64,000 bases of DNA from Margaritifera margaritifera (Eukaryota; Mollusca; Bivalvia; Unionida; Margaritiferidae). Position 1 is the stretch's first letter. Every line of letters begins with the position of its first letter. Made by a program: the position numbers and the translations under genes. The stretch covers positions 1,754,001-1,818,000 of the forward strand of contig JAQPZY010001432.1 in assembly GCA_029931535.1 (NCBI GenBank), read 5' to 3'. Positions 48,937 to 61,093 of this stretch are shown in pieces. The notes beneath the pieces were generated by a model. That model was not told the DNA's origin and searched no databases. It saw nothing but the letters and a program-made list of their open reading frames with translations.

Positions 48937-49413
48937 GGAGCCACAATGGCTCAGTGGTTAAGGTGTTGAATTTGTGTCCAGAAGGGTTCAGGTTCAAGTG
49001 CCATTAGCGTATCTGCCTGGAATGGCTATCATGGTGTGTCCTTGGACACATTAGCATATCTGCCTGGAATGGCTATCATGGTGTGTCCTTGGACACATTA
49101 GCGTATCTGCCTGGAATGGATATCATGGTGTGTCCTTGGACACATTAGTGTATCTGCCTGGGATGGCTATCATGGTGTGTCCTTGGACACATTAGTGTAT
49201 CTGCCTGGAATTGCTATCATGGAGTGTCCTTGGACACATTAGTGTATCTGCCTGGAATGGCTATCATGGTGTGTCCTTGGACACATTAGTGTATCTGCCT
49301 GGAATTGCTATCATGGTGTGTAATTGGACAAGGCATTTTACTCTACTTGTCTCTGCATGTATAGCCTCCAAAGTGTTGCTGTGATATAAATGGCCAAAAC
49401 AACAAAAACCAAA
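48937..49413 (+). mobile_element. tRNA-derived SINE with an internal 47-bp array
   Basis: It starts GGAGCCACAATGGCTCAGTG (A box TGGCTCAGTGG), then GGGTTCAGGTTCAAGTGCC (B-box-like), then seven 47-bp units, then the normal SINE 3' part (AAGGCATTTTACTCTACTTG; TGGCCAAAACAACAAAAACC). The array expands it to 477 bp from the ~190 bp of its relatives. Confidence 0.9.
49003..49329. repeat. 47-bp tandem array inside the SINE, 7 copies
   Basis: The unit is ATTAG(C/T)(G/A)TATCTGCCTGG, AATGGCTATCATGGTGTGTC, CTTGGACAC. ATTAG recurs at exact 47-bp steps from 49003 to 49285. The last unit passes straight into the SINE body (GTGTGTAATTGGACAAGGC). Confidence 0.96.
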
Positions 49414-49486
49414 TTCCAACTTCATCTTAAAGTTTTAATTCAGGTGTGTAAAATATAAATTGGCTGGAAGGCTGGAACTGAGGTGC

Positions 49487-49760
49487 TTTGAGTGGCTGAA
49501 ACAATCCAGAAGCTTTCAGACATGTGGATTTAAACATCCTACAGCAATTGGCAAAAAAGGGACCAACAGTTGGCAGAAAATTACACAATGATTTAAACCA
49601 GAATTTACATAATCTTCAGCTTCCTCCCTATGGCATTTGGAAGTTTATGTTGCCCATACAAACAGAGATACCAACTCACTGATTGATGATATGGTGAAAT
49701 GATTTTTAGTACATTTAGATGCTCCGATACTTATTACCAGAATAATGTTAGACAGTGCAG
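49487..49760 (+). repeat. Unexpanded paralogue of the 61-bp satellite locus
   Basis: It contains the left flank, one diverged unit (GTTTATGTTGCCCATACAAA; AGAGATACCAACTCACTGAT), and the right flank (GATTTTTAGTACATTTAGAT) of the 46.6-48.0 kb locus, with no array. Confidence 0.8.
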
Positions 49761-50768
49761 ATGGGCCTATATCAAAACCTCTTCCAATAATGGATCTACA
49801 GATATTTTCATGGGTTTTTTCCCCCTGACTTTGATGTGGTATAAGGGAGATTATATCTATTCATGCGTGAGCATACATCAAGCAAAGTGAATTCTGAAAT
49901 GAACAGTTTTATCAAAAAAAATTAGAGTACCAATTAGTCATAAACCCTTTGTTCTGACTATGCAAATAATCAAAATCTTATTTATTAGTCAGCAAACATA
50001 AAAACAAATATAAATGTTTATCTTTTGCACACATTTCCTAATTTGTTAAAACTATAAATGTATCTTTGTATTTACTGTTTAATTGGATATGCAGTGTACA
50101 GGATTGTTTATTTTTCTCTTGAAAACTCAGTTTACCCAGTTTATCATAAAAACTTTAAATAGATTGGTTAATATCAATAACTTTAAATAGACTGGACTTT
50201 AATTCAGCCTCACTATGAAATGTTAAAACATTTATATTTCAATAACAACATGTATTTCTGAATTTAAAAATCAATTTTACTAACAGCAATGAAGGCCAAA
50301 GCTTAAATCCAGCCAACCACCAACCAACCAATCAGCAAACAAACCAACCATCAACCAACCAACCAATCAGCAAACAAACCAATGTTATTATTAATAATTT
50401 ATAACAGGTGCCAAAAGGCAGTGGAGAAAACAATCATATACGGGATTTATAAAAAGAAAAGATGGCAAAATAGTAAAGATGAACAGTTAATTATGCTGGC
50501 TATTGGTCCATTGAAAAGTTACCTCTGTTCAGATGTTAGTTTCATTACAAAGCTAGCTTTGATTTAGAGTTGGCAGCATAAACCACTGCTACACATGACT
50601 TGTCTATTTATAAGTGTGGTACTTGTACTAGAAATGCAACCCACACACACATTACTCTTGCAGATGGCATATGTGTATGATAGACCTTTTGATTCCCTGT
50701 TTCAGTTTTCCTCATGTAGAAAGCTTCTGAAACATAGAACAAGTCTGGAAATTCAATAGTACACTTAC
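49761..50768. other. Non-coding, with a short CCAA-rich duplication
   Basis: At about 50318-50382, ACCAACCAATCAGCAAACAA occurs twice. Nothing else is recognised. Confidence 0.5.
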
Positions 50769-50814
50769 GGCATGTAGCATCAGACAAGAGTGATTGGCGA
50801 GTCCCATTAAACAT
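50769..50814 (-). CDS. Possible first coding exon (low confidence)
   Basis: On the minus strand an in-frame stop (TAA) is followed at once by ATG (50814-50812). Fifteen codons follow (MFNGTRQSLLSDATC) plus one extra base, and then a strong donor GTAAGT (50768-50763). This leaves phase 1, which is the phase required by the STPG exon at 2228-2340. The start M-aromatic-D/N loosely recalls the beginning of STPG2-type proteins as I remember them. There is no PGPGxY motif here, so at least one further exon would be needed. A strong donor next to a short open frame can occur by chance. Confidence 0.25.
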
Positions 50815-50992
50815 TTATTTTTAATTCAGATATACATTGAGTTATTGAGATGTATATGTTCTAAGAGATCTTAAATAATAAATTTACCTATTCTAAAATG
50901 CTTATGACATTCTATTTGAGTATTGGCATGGATGCAAAAGTAAAATTGCCAATTCATATCTGTTGGGTATATTTCTGCAAATTTTCTGTAAC
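50815..50992. other. Non-coding, nothing recognised
   Basis: Would contain 5' UTR or promoter if the neighbouring exon is real. No TATA-like arrangement that I can single out in this AT-rich context. Confidence 0.3.
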
Positions 50993-51752
50993 TGGAGTAC
51001 CTACTGACTTTAATTGTCTGTAACCCCAATAGCTATTGATTTTAACTGTCAGTAACCCCAGTAACTATTGATTTTAATTGTATGTAACCCCAGTAGCTAT
51101 GATATTAACTGTCTGTAACTCCAGTACCTATTTATTCCAATTGTCTGTAACCCTAGTAGCTATGATATTAACTGTCTGTAACTCCAGTACCTATTCATTC
51201 CAATTGTCTGTAACCCCAGTAGCTATTGATCTTAACTGTCTGTAACTCCAGTACCTATTGATTTTAATTGTCTGTAACTCCAGTACCTATTCATTCCAAT
51301 TGTCTGTAACCCCAGTAGCTATTGATCTTAACTGTCTGTAACTCCAGTACCTATTGATTTTAATTGTCTGTAACCCCAGTAGCAATTGATTTTAACTGTC
51401 TGTAACCACAGTAGCTATTGATTTTAACTGTATGTAACTCCAGAACCTATTGATTTTATTTGTCTGTAACCCCAGTAGCTATTGATTTTAACTGTATGTA
51501 ACTCCAGAACCTATTGATTTTATTTGTCTGTAACCCCAGTAGCTATTGATTTTAACTGTATGTAACTCCAGAACCTATTGATTTTAATTGTCTGTAACCC
51601 AGTAGCTATTGATCTTAACTGTATGTGACTCCAGTTTCTATTGATTTTAATTGTCTGTAACCCCAACAGCTATTGATCTTAACTGTCTGTAACCACAGTA
51701 CCTACTGATTTTAATTGTCTGTAACCCCAGTAGCTATTGCTCTTAACTGTCT
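50993..51752. repeat. ~32-bp satellite, about 24 copies, dimeric
   Basis: Units alternate between GTAACCCCAGTAGCTATTGA plus TTTTAACTGTCT and GTAACTCCAGTACCTATTGA plus TTTTAATTGTCT, giving a higher-order period of about 63 bp. Edges are more diverged than the centre. Confidence 0.96.
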
Positions 51753-52140
51753 GATTTTGCTCTGCTGCAAGAATAGTGTTCATCTTTGGAACAAATTTGG
51801 ATTCAAAATTTTATTATATCAATACAAATTCTTGCATCCATGAGAAACAACATATAATACTTAAATGTGGCCAGTGGCTGATGGAGGGTAGCAATATCAG
51901 ACATTAGTGCTTTGAGGAAATTCTGGACAATCCTTTCAGTTTCAACCATTAGGCATGTTTAATAAAAAACAGAACTATAAAATTGAAATCTTTGTACCCT
52001 GGTGTATAGTTCAAGTTCTTCTAATCAAATCTGATTTCTGATAATTAAGGATGTGATAATTTAAAAGAGCAGTCCATGAAGGGAATGTAAATCAATAAGA
52101 CTATAGCTGAACAAATAGTCCACACCATACCCTTATAAAG
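51753..52140. other. Non-coding, nothing recognised
   Basis: No supported feature. Confidence 0.4.
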
Positions 52141-52275
52141 ATATACCAACTTGTCTTGTATCAATATACCAGTGAAAGTGTCATTATACCAACTGGTCTT
52201 GTATCAATATACCAGTGAAAGTGTCATTATACCCTATTGTATCAATATACCAGTGAAAGTGTCATTATACCCTAT
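52141..52275. repeat. Three tandem copies of a ~37-43-bp unit
   Basis: TGTATCAATATACCAGTGAA followed by AGTGTCATTATACC occurs three times, at about 52157, 52200 and 52237. Confidence 0.93.
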
Positions 52276-55200
52276 CAGATAGGCATTTAATGCAAGCGAC
52301 ATGGTTTGTAAAAATAAATCTTGGTACAAACCTATTCATCAGCTTGTACTTGCTATTTAAAAATAATGTACATTTACAAAACAATTTATGACTCAAAGTT
52401 CCTTTAACAATAATACCATCTTTTCCACTTCTAGACAAATCCATTCTGGAAAATGTCAGTTTCCCAGTGAAACAGACATCATGCCTGTCAAAGACTCCAG
52501 ACTATGCCTTCTGAAATTGACATAAACTGTGCAGGTATAAAGTAATTATCTGGTATATTTTGCCTAGAGTCTCTAAAGAGTTAAATTAAGCATGAAAATA
52601 GAGTTTGCCTCAATCTGCCCACTGTCACATCAATTTAGATTTCTATAAAACAGACGATTATTCAAATAGTTTGGATCAATGATTGGACTTGTTTGCTTTA
52701 TTGGCTCAATGCAAAAGGATTGCCTCTGAGTGTAACATGCCCACTTGATGATTATTTTTGTTTTCTTGTCATATACCAAACATCAAAGTATCTTTTGGGA
52801 TTTTCTATTACTGGTATCTGCACAGAGATAGCAAACATTTAAAAGAAACAAAAAAAAAAACTACTAAAAAATCCATCCAATAATGCTACAAACAGAATAA
52901 AAATTAGGAAGCATCTCACTGCAATTCAATAGATCTGTATTTTATTTTGCATACAAAATAAGATTTCATATTTTTAGTTGATATAGTTGTGACTAGTGTC
53001 TGGTTGCATTGAAATAGATATCAAGAGGTTTATTAATTTGACATTTAAGAAAAGGGTGATTATATTTAGACATTTTTTATTTGCTAGAGATTACACATTT
53101 GTATAGAAGAGGGCATTTCACATTTATGTTGATAACACTGAAACTGAATTAAAAGATAAAACTGAAACACAAATTTAACTTGACAAAACTTATTTAATTG
53201 GCATTTATTTCGTAAAGTGTTGCCACCATGGTATTACCAAAATTTAATTGATCAATATTTCAATGAATATTGTCGTTATTTACAAGATATTGAGAATTTG
53301 TTTAAAAAGAAAATGTAACAAAATATATGATTTCTTATTAAAAGTTGTGAATTTCATGATGTTGATTTCAATTTTCTGCGCACTAATGGCCGTATTCAAC
53401 AATGAAACGAACAAAATACTAAGATTATATTTGCCAATTTTGATTAGGGTTTTATTCACATTCAGCAAATAGGGGCCTATTTTTGGGGTATTTTCTGTAA
53501 GAAAAAAATGGGATCCACACCTGCCCTCGTATTATAAGCAGGTTCAAGAACTACCTGGGTGTGCTAAAATGAGGGAGCAGTGTACTTATAACAAATCCTG
53601 TTCTGAGTACCATTATTATCATAACAAGAAAAATCCACTTTTATTTTTATTTGCAGTTGAAAGTATCTGCTGGAAATTTTTAAGCACAACTTTCCTGTTG
53701 CTTACAAAAGTCCCATTCAATAAGGAAGTTTAGAGAAATTATTGTATGTAGTACTGTCATTATCATCATTTATTATGATTGAATCAGAATAATAAATCCT
53801 TTTCTGCACAAAAAAACAGAATTTCTAAAGTCTGATGTAGATCTGTGTTTTAATCATGTATATTCCATTTTCCCCAAAAAATATGTACACAGGGAAAGAT
53901 CTTTTAATCTAAAGAACCCGGGATTCATAAAAACAAACAGTACCAGAGATAGATTCAGATAAATCTACTTCTACATTTTTGCCAATCAAACACTGATAAA
54001 CCAGAAATGTGTTCATGGAACACAAAAATGACCCACCACAGTGCCTGAAATGACCTAAATGCAAAACTTAACCAAGGTGTGACGGAAACATGGATGTACG
54101 GATGGACAAGGCTAACATTATATGCCCCTACCAATGTCATGTGTGACATAAAAAAAAAGAAATATAATGGAAGTCCCCCCCATACACACACACACAGTGG
54201 CTGCAACAGTTAATAAAAAAATAAAAAAAATACAGACACTGTGTGAAATTGTAAAGAAGTCTTGAGAGGTGCAAGGAACAAAATTAGCCTTCCTGGATTT
54301 TTGTTGATACAAATCACATACCCAGATATAATTAATGTCCCCAACTTATTGTAAATTTGACCTTATCATACTGCACATATTTGTTTGTCTGTTTCTCAAA
54401 TGAAATCAGTGATTATCAACCTGCATCTCAAATCAATCCTGTGCTCCAAGCTTCACAATGATCAAGACTAGACACCGACTTGTCTGATTTACTGCCTTTT
54501 ACAGACTTTCTGGGGCCTTTGATCTGAGGAATGAGATAGAAAACCAATCTACTTTTTCTTTATCACTGTGCAAGCAAAAGAAGAAACTGAAGGTTTTATG
54601 TACCATTAATTCCACTGTAAAAATGTTATCATCAAAGAATGTAATGTCTCAGCATTTTTGTTTGTCTATAAGTAAAGTCATCACACAGAATGGAATGTAC
54701 CATTCTCCACTTGTTGTTTTGGTCAGGTTTCTTCACAAACTCAGACATAGTATTTTCCATTTAATTGAATCACCATTTCTTTTAACATTTTGTTTTAAAT
54801 GAATTGTATAGACTTACAAATCTATTAACTGAATGCTAAAAATATTATTACATTTTATTTGTTTGTCCCATTATGTCTTTAGCACAAGTTTTGCAGCCCT
54901 CCTATTCCTTTACAGAATGCTCAACAGTCATCTTGTATAAAGGCAGTCCACTTTGAGTTTCAATGCAATTTGATGACTATCACATTTTTAGGAAAATATA
55001 CCAGGCCTTTTGTACTTCCTTAAGATTATGTGCATGAGGCCAATAAAGTAACATCTAGTAGTATGACTTCATATTTTGACTTTGATTAAAATACTATACA
55101 TTTAACAGTAAAAGAAGTGACCCTGATGCTCTGAAATGTAGTCATCTCTGCTTAACAGCATTTTCAGTTGCAATTATTTGGAGCACTGTTTGAGTCTGTT

Positions 55201-55822
55201 TCTCTAAAATGCACCAGCGACTTTTCTTCCTTTTTAAGTTTTCTACTCTTTTATACACCATATAAAATTTCATAGGGATCCCAGTGGGATTCCATCAGAA
55301 TTAACCAAAATTCTGGTGGGATAAGTAATGACCCACCTGGATATCAACATCCGAACAAGATCCCTACCATGCAGCTATCAATTAGGTCAATGATTTTGTT
55401 TACCCTATGGGATAATTGAGATCCAGCGGGATTCTGTTTGTAGATACAGGATTTCATGTGAAACCTTTACATGGTACTGATGTTTAGTTCTGCAAAGATT
55501 ACCCTTTCTTTTGTGAGAAAGCGTTTTCATGGTAAAGACTTGTAAGAAATGTGGCCATTTTTGGGGAATTGTATGCCTATACATGCATTAAGGAATAAAA
55601 CAGAAGCAAACCAGTTGCATTCAAACATTGATCTAAGTTTTAGCAGCTTGAGCTCTCGTACACACACCTGAATCTGCACCAACACAAAATTCTGCCACAG
55701 AGAAATATATCCCTGCTAGACAGATATGGGAATAAATAAGCCCTTTATGTAGTGAACAAAGATCAAAGCTACTGTGATATCTGAATTCCATGATATCTGA
55801 ATTCCAATACTGATAAACTGAT
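52276..55822. other. Long stretch with nothing recognised
   Basis: About 3.5 kb of AT-rich sequence. Weak local repeats only: GATCCCAGTGGGATTCCATC and GATCCAGCGGGATTC near 55276-55432. No exon or mobile element I can support. Confidence 0.5.
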
Positions 55823-56045
55823 AACTGTATATACTCGCATATAATCCAATACCAACTGCAAACTGCATAGACCCAGATCTGCCGTCACATGCGCCGGCAG
55901 ATCTGGGTCTATGCAGTTTGTATGGACTAATCAGTAGAACAAACAACATAGACCCTGATCTGATCTGCTGGCGCATTATGCAATGGCAGATCAAGGTCTA
56001 TGTTGTTTGCATTTAGACTTGGATTTTATGCGAGTACATACGGTA
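55823..56045 (-). mobile_element. Double-hairpin element, copy 16
   Basis: B precedes A. Ends ACTGTATATACTCGCAT and GCGAGTACATACGGTA. In hairpin A the stem word GATCT is duplicated (CTGATCTGATCTGCTGG). In hairpin B the loop is shortened (GTCACATGCGCCGG). Confidence 0.93.
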
Positions 56046-56159
56046 CCTAGAAATTTATAATGAATTTTATCCATTTTTGCAGCCAAAATCTGATTTTTAC
56101 TATATGTAACTGGTAAGATTTTGTTTTCTGGACATGATTGGGCATGGATGTTGAAAAAC
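56046..56159. other. Spacer
   Basis: No supported feature. Confidence 0.4.
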
Positions 56160-56332
56160 TGTTATCACTGAATGCAAAAGCTAACAAGTATATTAAGGTG
56201 ATAACTGAGTTAGAACATGTTATCACTGAATGCAAAAGCTAAGAAGTATATTAAGGTGATAACTGAGTTAGAACATGTTATCACTGAATGCAAAAGCTAA
56301 CAAGTATATTAAGGTGATAACTGAGTTAGAAC
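56160..56332. repeat. 58-bp tandem repeat, 3 copies
   Basis: TGTTATCACTGAATGCAAAA, GCTAACAAGTATATTAAGGT and GATAACTGAGTTAGAACA repeat almost without change. Confidence 0.96.
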
Positions 56333-57208
56333 ATGGTTCATAATTTAAACAATCAAGGAAAAGCCTCTTGCATATTTTAGTACATGTAAATTATAGTCTA
56401 CTCAGCTTTATCTGACATCCTTGGTCTAAATGTTCTATCCACTTTGATGCTGGATAAGTTGCCATGTTCTGCCTGGTTATCGAGAAATTTGGACACTCTC
56501 TAATGCAGCTGCATAAGTCTCTATTGTTTTTGCACACAACACATTAATCAGCATCAGAAGATCTTTGGGTAATATCTATTTATCTGTCAGTTTAATCTGC
56601 TGAATTTTAATGCATTGGATAAATGAGGGTAGACTATTTATTTCACAGAGGAATGGCTCAATCCATCAGGGTCACATACATTTCAAAATCAGATGGAAGC
56701 CCCATGAGCTACCTGTAAAAAGACTTAGTAGTCCAGCTTCTATGGTGTAGCCCAGGAAAAATGTTTACTATAAAACTGTTAACCTGCTATGATTTCTGCA
56801 GGATTTTGACATTACCCCTCTGGCATTTTCATAAGAAGGGGATTTGTAATCTTTAAGGGAAGCAGAGTTTATATGAAGACAATATTTATGAATAGACCCC
56901 TTATTGAGTGTTTCAACAGAATATTGTGTGATAAATAACATTTAATGAATAAAAATAACATTATCTTTATTATCAATACAGTTAAAAGTGATCATGTGTA
57001 ATGACAATGTGTCATATACATTAGAATTGAATGCAATGGAAGAGACATTACCACCAAATGCAATGGAAGAGACATTACCACCAAATACCAAAAGCTGCAT
57101 GTCTGCCATTGTACAACCTCACCAAATCCAGTTGGTGAATAGCTTTTAATAACTTGACAATCAATGAAAGTATCAAATTGCTCAACTGCAAGAAAGTCAC
57201 TTAGTAAG
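56333..57208. other. Non-coding, with a short duplication
   Basis: GAATGCAATGGAAGAGACAT followed by TACCACCAAA occurs twice at 57028-57090. Nothing else. Confidence 0.5.
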
Positions 57209-57492
57209 CAGTGGTGGCTCAAGGGTTTGAGGTGCCCACGGGCAATGTTCTTTAATGGTACCCCTACCATACCACAGAGACCTACTGAGACACCCGAGAA
57301 CAGTTTTTATGTCAGTTACCAACCTCCATCCCACCCACCGCCCCCATCTAGGCCACCGTTACACTAAGGTGAGATGAAAAACTATGAAAATTTCAGTTGG
57401 AAAAATGAAGCAAAAGAAAAAAGCTCCTGACTGTGCCCCCCTTCGCCTGGCAGCAATTGACCCCTCCCCAACACCGCCTTGCGCCGCCACTG
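57209..57492. mobile_element. hAT-like element with 8-bp target duplication
   Basis: Ends CAGTGGTGGCTCAAGGG and TTGCGCCGCCACTG. Flanks TTAGTAAG (57201-57208) and TTTGTAAG (57493-57500) match at 7 of 8 bases. The left part (GAGGTGCCC.CGGGCAATGTTC) is the same family as 9651-9799, which is an internally deleted relative. Confidence 0.88.
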
Positions 57493-57700
57493 TTTGTAAG
57501 CACTTGATTATGGCAGTTGATCTAGAAGTCAAGTGCCTACATGATCATATTTAGCTTTGTTAATATTAATGAATGCTACAATTTCGTTATGCTCACAGGA
57601 AATTGACTGTACATAATATTTGTGCTCTCACTAATTTTTAAGGAGGGGGGTGTTCGTTAAATTTAGCGGGCATTCATGCAATCACATGTCCTGGAGAAAT
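57493..57700. other. Spacer
   Basis: No supported feature. Confidence 0.4.
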
Positions 57701-57834
57701 CACTGAGCTTGGGTTTGATATTTGCCCAGGCCTAGACCGAGTCGACTGCCTTGGTGTGTCCTTGGGAAAGGCACTTAGTTCCCATTTCCTCGGCATGATA
57801 TAGTGAATAATGTGTTAAAACCAACCAACTAACC
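57701..57834 (+). mobile_element. SINE 3' fragment
   Basis: CTTGGGTTTGATATTTGCCC (B-box-like), then CCTTGGTGTGTCCTTGGGAA, AGGCACTTAGTTCCC and TTAAAACCAACCAACTAACC. This is the body and tail of a tRNA-derived SINE, 5'-truncated. Confidence 0.7.
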
Positions 57835-57970
57835 ATCCCTTTTTTCCTTGTTATGAGTCATTAGTAACTAATCCTTTCTGATTGATATTTTTATGAATAT
57901 GTTGTGAACAAATATTTTTAGAGAAAGTCATAATATGTATGCACAAAATGGACTACCCAAGTTCAATATA
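57835..57970. other. Spacer
   Basis: No supported feature. Confidence 0.4.
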
Positions 57971-58202
57971 TACTAAATATAGGTACTCGTTTGCAAGTTG
58001 GATCCAGTTGCAAACTGCACAGACCCAGATTTGCCATTGCATAATGCACCGGCATATCTGGGTATATGCAGCTTGTTAGGACTATTCAGTAGAACAAACA
58101 ACATAGACCCTGATCTGCTGGGACATTATGCAATGGCAGATCAGGGTCTATGTTGTTTGCAGTTGGACCCAACTTATTAAGCAATAATACATGTATATAG
58201 TA
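57971..58202 (-). mobile_element. Double-hairpin element, copy 17
   Basis: B precedes A. Both hairpins are full length. The left end is eroded (GGTACTCGTTTGCAAG) and the right end altered (AATACATGTATATAGTA). Confidence 0.9.
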
Positions 58203-59030
58203 CCATAATGGTAGGGTAGACCCAGCATTCTGGTAGCCCATGAGGGCTCTGGCAGATTTTTTTGGGGGGGGGGCAAGGACTCTGGTACGTGTATGGGAGT
58301 GATGAATTGATCACAGTGACTGATTGGGGGCACTATTGGATATTTATTTGATGAATAATTACAAATAACTGTGTAAGTCACATAAAAAATTTGATATTAC
58401 AAATTTTCTGTAAAATTGTTAGAAGATGGAAAATTGTCAGCCCTCAACTGGGAGATAAACTGTCTGCATTCCAAAATCAATTATGCCGATAAAAAACACA
58501 GTCGAGTTTTCAGAAATGAAAAAAAAAATTGCAATTTCAGAGCAAGCAATACACAAAAATAAATTCTGAAATTTTGAAAGAAGACACATCAAAAGTTGAT
58601 TTTTAAAATTTTTTTGAAAATAACTTTAATACAATAACTTAAAACAGATCCCGACTTTGAAACCACACTGAAAATAAATTCATTTGCACATATTCACTCT
58701 AAAGCAAGATCATATTTTAATTCCACTTAAATATTTTTTTAAACAGCTGACAATTATACATCAATACAATTATTCAATTTCAATATAAGTAATGAATTTC
58801 ATTTGAATTGGTCATTTGAGAATATGAATTGAAAGCCATAATTATTTCCCCCATATTTCTCAAGAATGAACATGTTTTAGAAATTAAATTCTGTACAGTT
58901 TTGAAATGTTTTTAATATCAAATATCTCAAAGACTAACCAGAATATATGACAAGTAAATTATACACTCTAGTTATGAAAGAAAGCATTTGTTTTCTAAAG
59001 GAACATTTTCACATTAGAGTTATCTCAACA
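58203..59030. other. Non-coding, nothing recognised
   Basis: A run of G lies at 58264-58272. AT-rich otherwise. Confidence 0.5.
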
Positions 59031-59713
59031 TTGACACCAGGCTTTAATTTCACCAACACAAATCTTAAGTCAAGACTTTAGACAAAAGTCAGTGTTAAGT
59101 CTAGACTTTAGACATATGATTAGTCAGTTTTAAGTCAATCTGGATTCTAAACTTAAATTTAAGTCCAGACTTTAGATATATGATTAGTCAGTTTTAAGTC
59201 AGACTGGATTCTAAACTTAAATTTAAGTCCAGACTTTAGATATATGATTAGTCAGTTTTAAGTCAGACAGAATTCTAAACTTTAATTTAAGTCCAGACTT
59301 TAGACATATGATTAATCAGTTTTAAGTCAGACTGGATTCTAAACTTAAATTTAAGTCTAGACTTTAGACATATGATTAATCAGTTTTAAGTCAGACTGGA
59401 TTCTAAACTTAAATTTAAGTCTAGACTTTAGACATATGATTAGTCAGTTTTAAGTCAGACTGGATTCTAAACTTAAATTTAAGTCCAGACTTTAGACATA
59501 TGATTAGTCAGTTTTAAGTCAGACTGGATTCTAAACTTTAATTTAAGTCCAGACTTTAGACATGATTAATCAGTTTTAAGTCAGACTGGATTCTAAACTT
59601 AAATTTAAGTCTAGACTTTAGACATATGATTAGTCAGTTTAAGTTGAGACTTTAGACATATGATTAGTCAGTTTTAAGTCAGACTGGATTCTAAACTTAA
59701 ATTTAAGTCTACA
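59031..59713 (+). repeat. 64-bp satellite, about 10 copies
   Basis: The unit is GTCCAGACTTTAGACATATG, ATTAGTCAGTTTTAAGTCAG, ACTGGATTCTAAACTTAAAT and TTAA. The left flank (CAGGCTTTAATTTCACCAA) recurs at 60350 beside an inverted single unit. The right edge joins directly to the end of a double-hairpin element. One unit near 59638 is shortened. Confidence 0.95.
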
Positions 59714-59736
59714 CTTATACGCGAGTATATACGGTA
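59714..59736. mobile_element. Solo end of a double-hairpin element
   Basis: CTTATACGCGAGTATATACG followed by GTA is a perfect consensus right end. No hairpin precedes it: the 64-bp satellite occupies that place. Confidence 0.92.
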
Positions 59737-60344
59737 ATTGTAGTTTAGCTTTGGCTGGACTTTATTGGTAGGAGAAAGGTAAGAAATTCTTGGAGATTGT
59801 AAAAAAAAAATTATTTTTTATTTTAAACTTTAGTAGGACATTTTTCATGAGATATTCTTTTTTGTTTGACCAGTTGGCTTGCTTTCATGGGACACAGATA
59901 AAGACTATTGACAGCTGTTTTAAATATGACCTAGTAACAAATATGCTAAGATTTTGTCATAATGATACAAATGATTGCAGTAAATTATGCCTGTAAGAAC
60001 ATTTAGGATCAGTTTACATTAAAGTGGTTATTGATAATATCAGGGTACAAAGCTTTGATCATCACAATATGATTAATTTAAATGATCGCATTGTTGATAC
60101 CAGCCAGACCTACAGCTATCTGAGTCACTTTTGATAACTTTCTATTTTGGTTAATACTGACCAGTCCATTGTCTCCATAAGTATTTGATATTTTAACAGA
60201 TCTCTTTATCTTGCATTTTTTGACATTGTTAGAAGTCTTTTTCTTTTTCATTTAAAGAATTTTACTTTGATGTCATCAAATTGTTACCTTTTTTTAAAAA
60301 AAAGCTTAGTACCACAAGCCTCTCCTATGCTTCTCATGAACATT
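59737..60344. other. Non-coding, nothing recognised
   Basis: No supported feature. Confidence 0.4.
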
Positions 60345-60427
60345 TTGTCTGGCCTGAATTTCACCAATTGAACTTAAGTGCAGACTTAAATTTAAGTTTA
60401 GAATCCAGTCTGACTTAAAACTGACTA
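60345..60427 (-). repeat. Inverted single unit of the 64-bp satellite
   Basis: After TGAATTTCACCAA, the sequence AGACTTAAATTTAAGTTTAG, AATCCAGTCTGACTTAAAAC, TGACTA is the reverse complement of the satellite unit. It runs directly into the inside of a double-hairpin element. Confidence 0.9.
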
Positions 60428-60622
60428 ATACCAACTGCAAACTGCATGAACCCAGATCTGCCATCACATATTGTGATGGCAGATCTGGGTCTATGCAGTT
60501 TGTAAGGACTAATCAGTAGAACAAACAACACAGACCCTGATCTGCCGGCGCATTATGCGATGGCAGATCAGTTTCTATGTTGTTTGCATTTTGACCCAGT
60601 TTATATGCGAGTATATATGGTA
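60428..60622 (-). mobile_element. Double-hairpin element, copy 18, left end replaced
   Basis: B precedes A, both complete and with good stems. The right end is GCGAGTATATATGGTA. Its left inverted end is missing; the satellite unit lies there instead. Confidence 0.93.
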
Positions 60623-61093
60623 GCTGATGAATGTTACCAAGCAGTACATGTGGTGAAACTGTAGACAGACTTCTACAAGCAAAAAGAATCTGAATATTGA
60701 AGAAATTTTCATTTTCCAAGTAATATTGTTGAATTACAATAATTATTAAAGTCAGGGATAAAAAAGTTAATTTGAAACAATTTGAGAGAAAGTGGTTGAT
60801 TTTGTTAAAGAGATCAGAAAATTGATTGAATATTGAACTGCTCTTGATCTCATATCAATATTATAATAATCTTTAATTAATCACAATATGATAATCAAAA
60901 CTTTGTATCCAGTCTGAATTCAATTATCTTTTAAGACAAGTTAAATGTGGGCTAGCACACTACCTGGGTAGAAAAGGGTTAGGTGTATAAAGGATAAAAT
61001 TATAAAAATATCTTCAAGAACTTTTACAGCTCATACTTGCTAGGGACCTGTGTTAACATGAAGGTAGGCCAATTTCATTTAATATGAGATCAT
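60623..61093. other. Non-coding, nothing recognised
   Basis: No supported feature. Confidence 0.4.
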
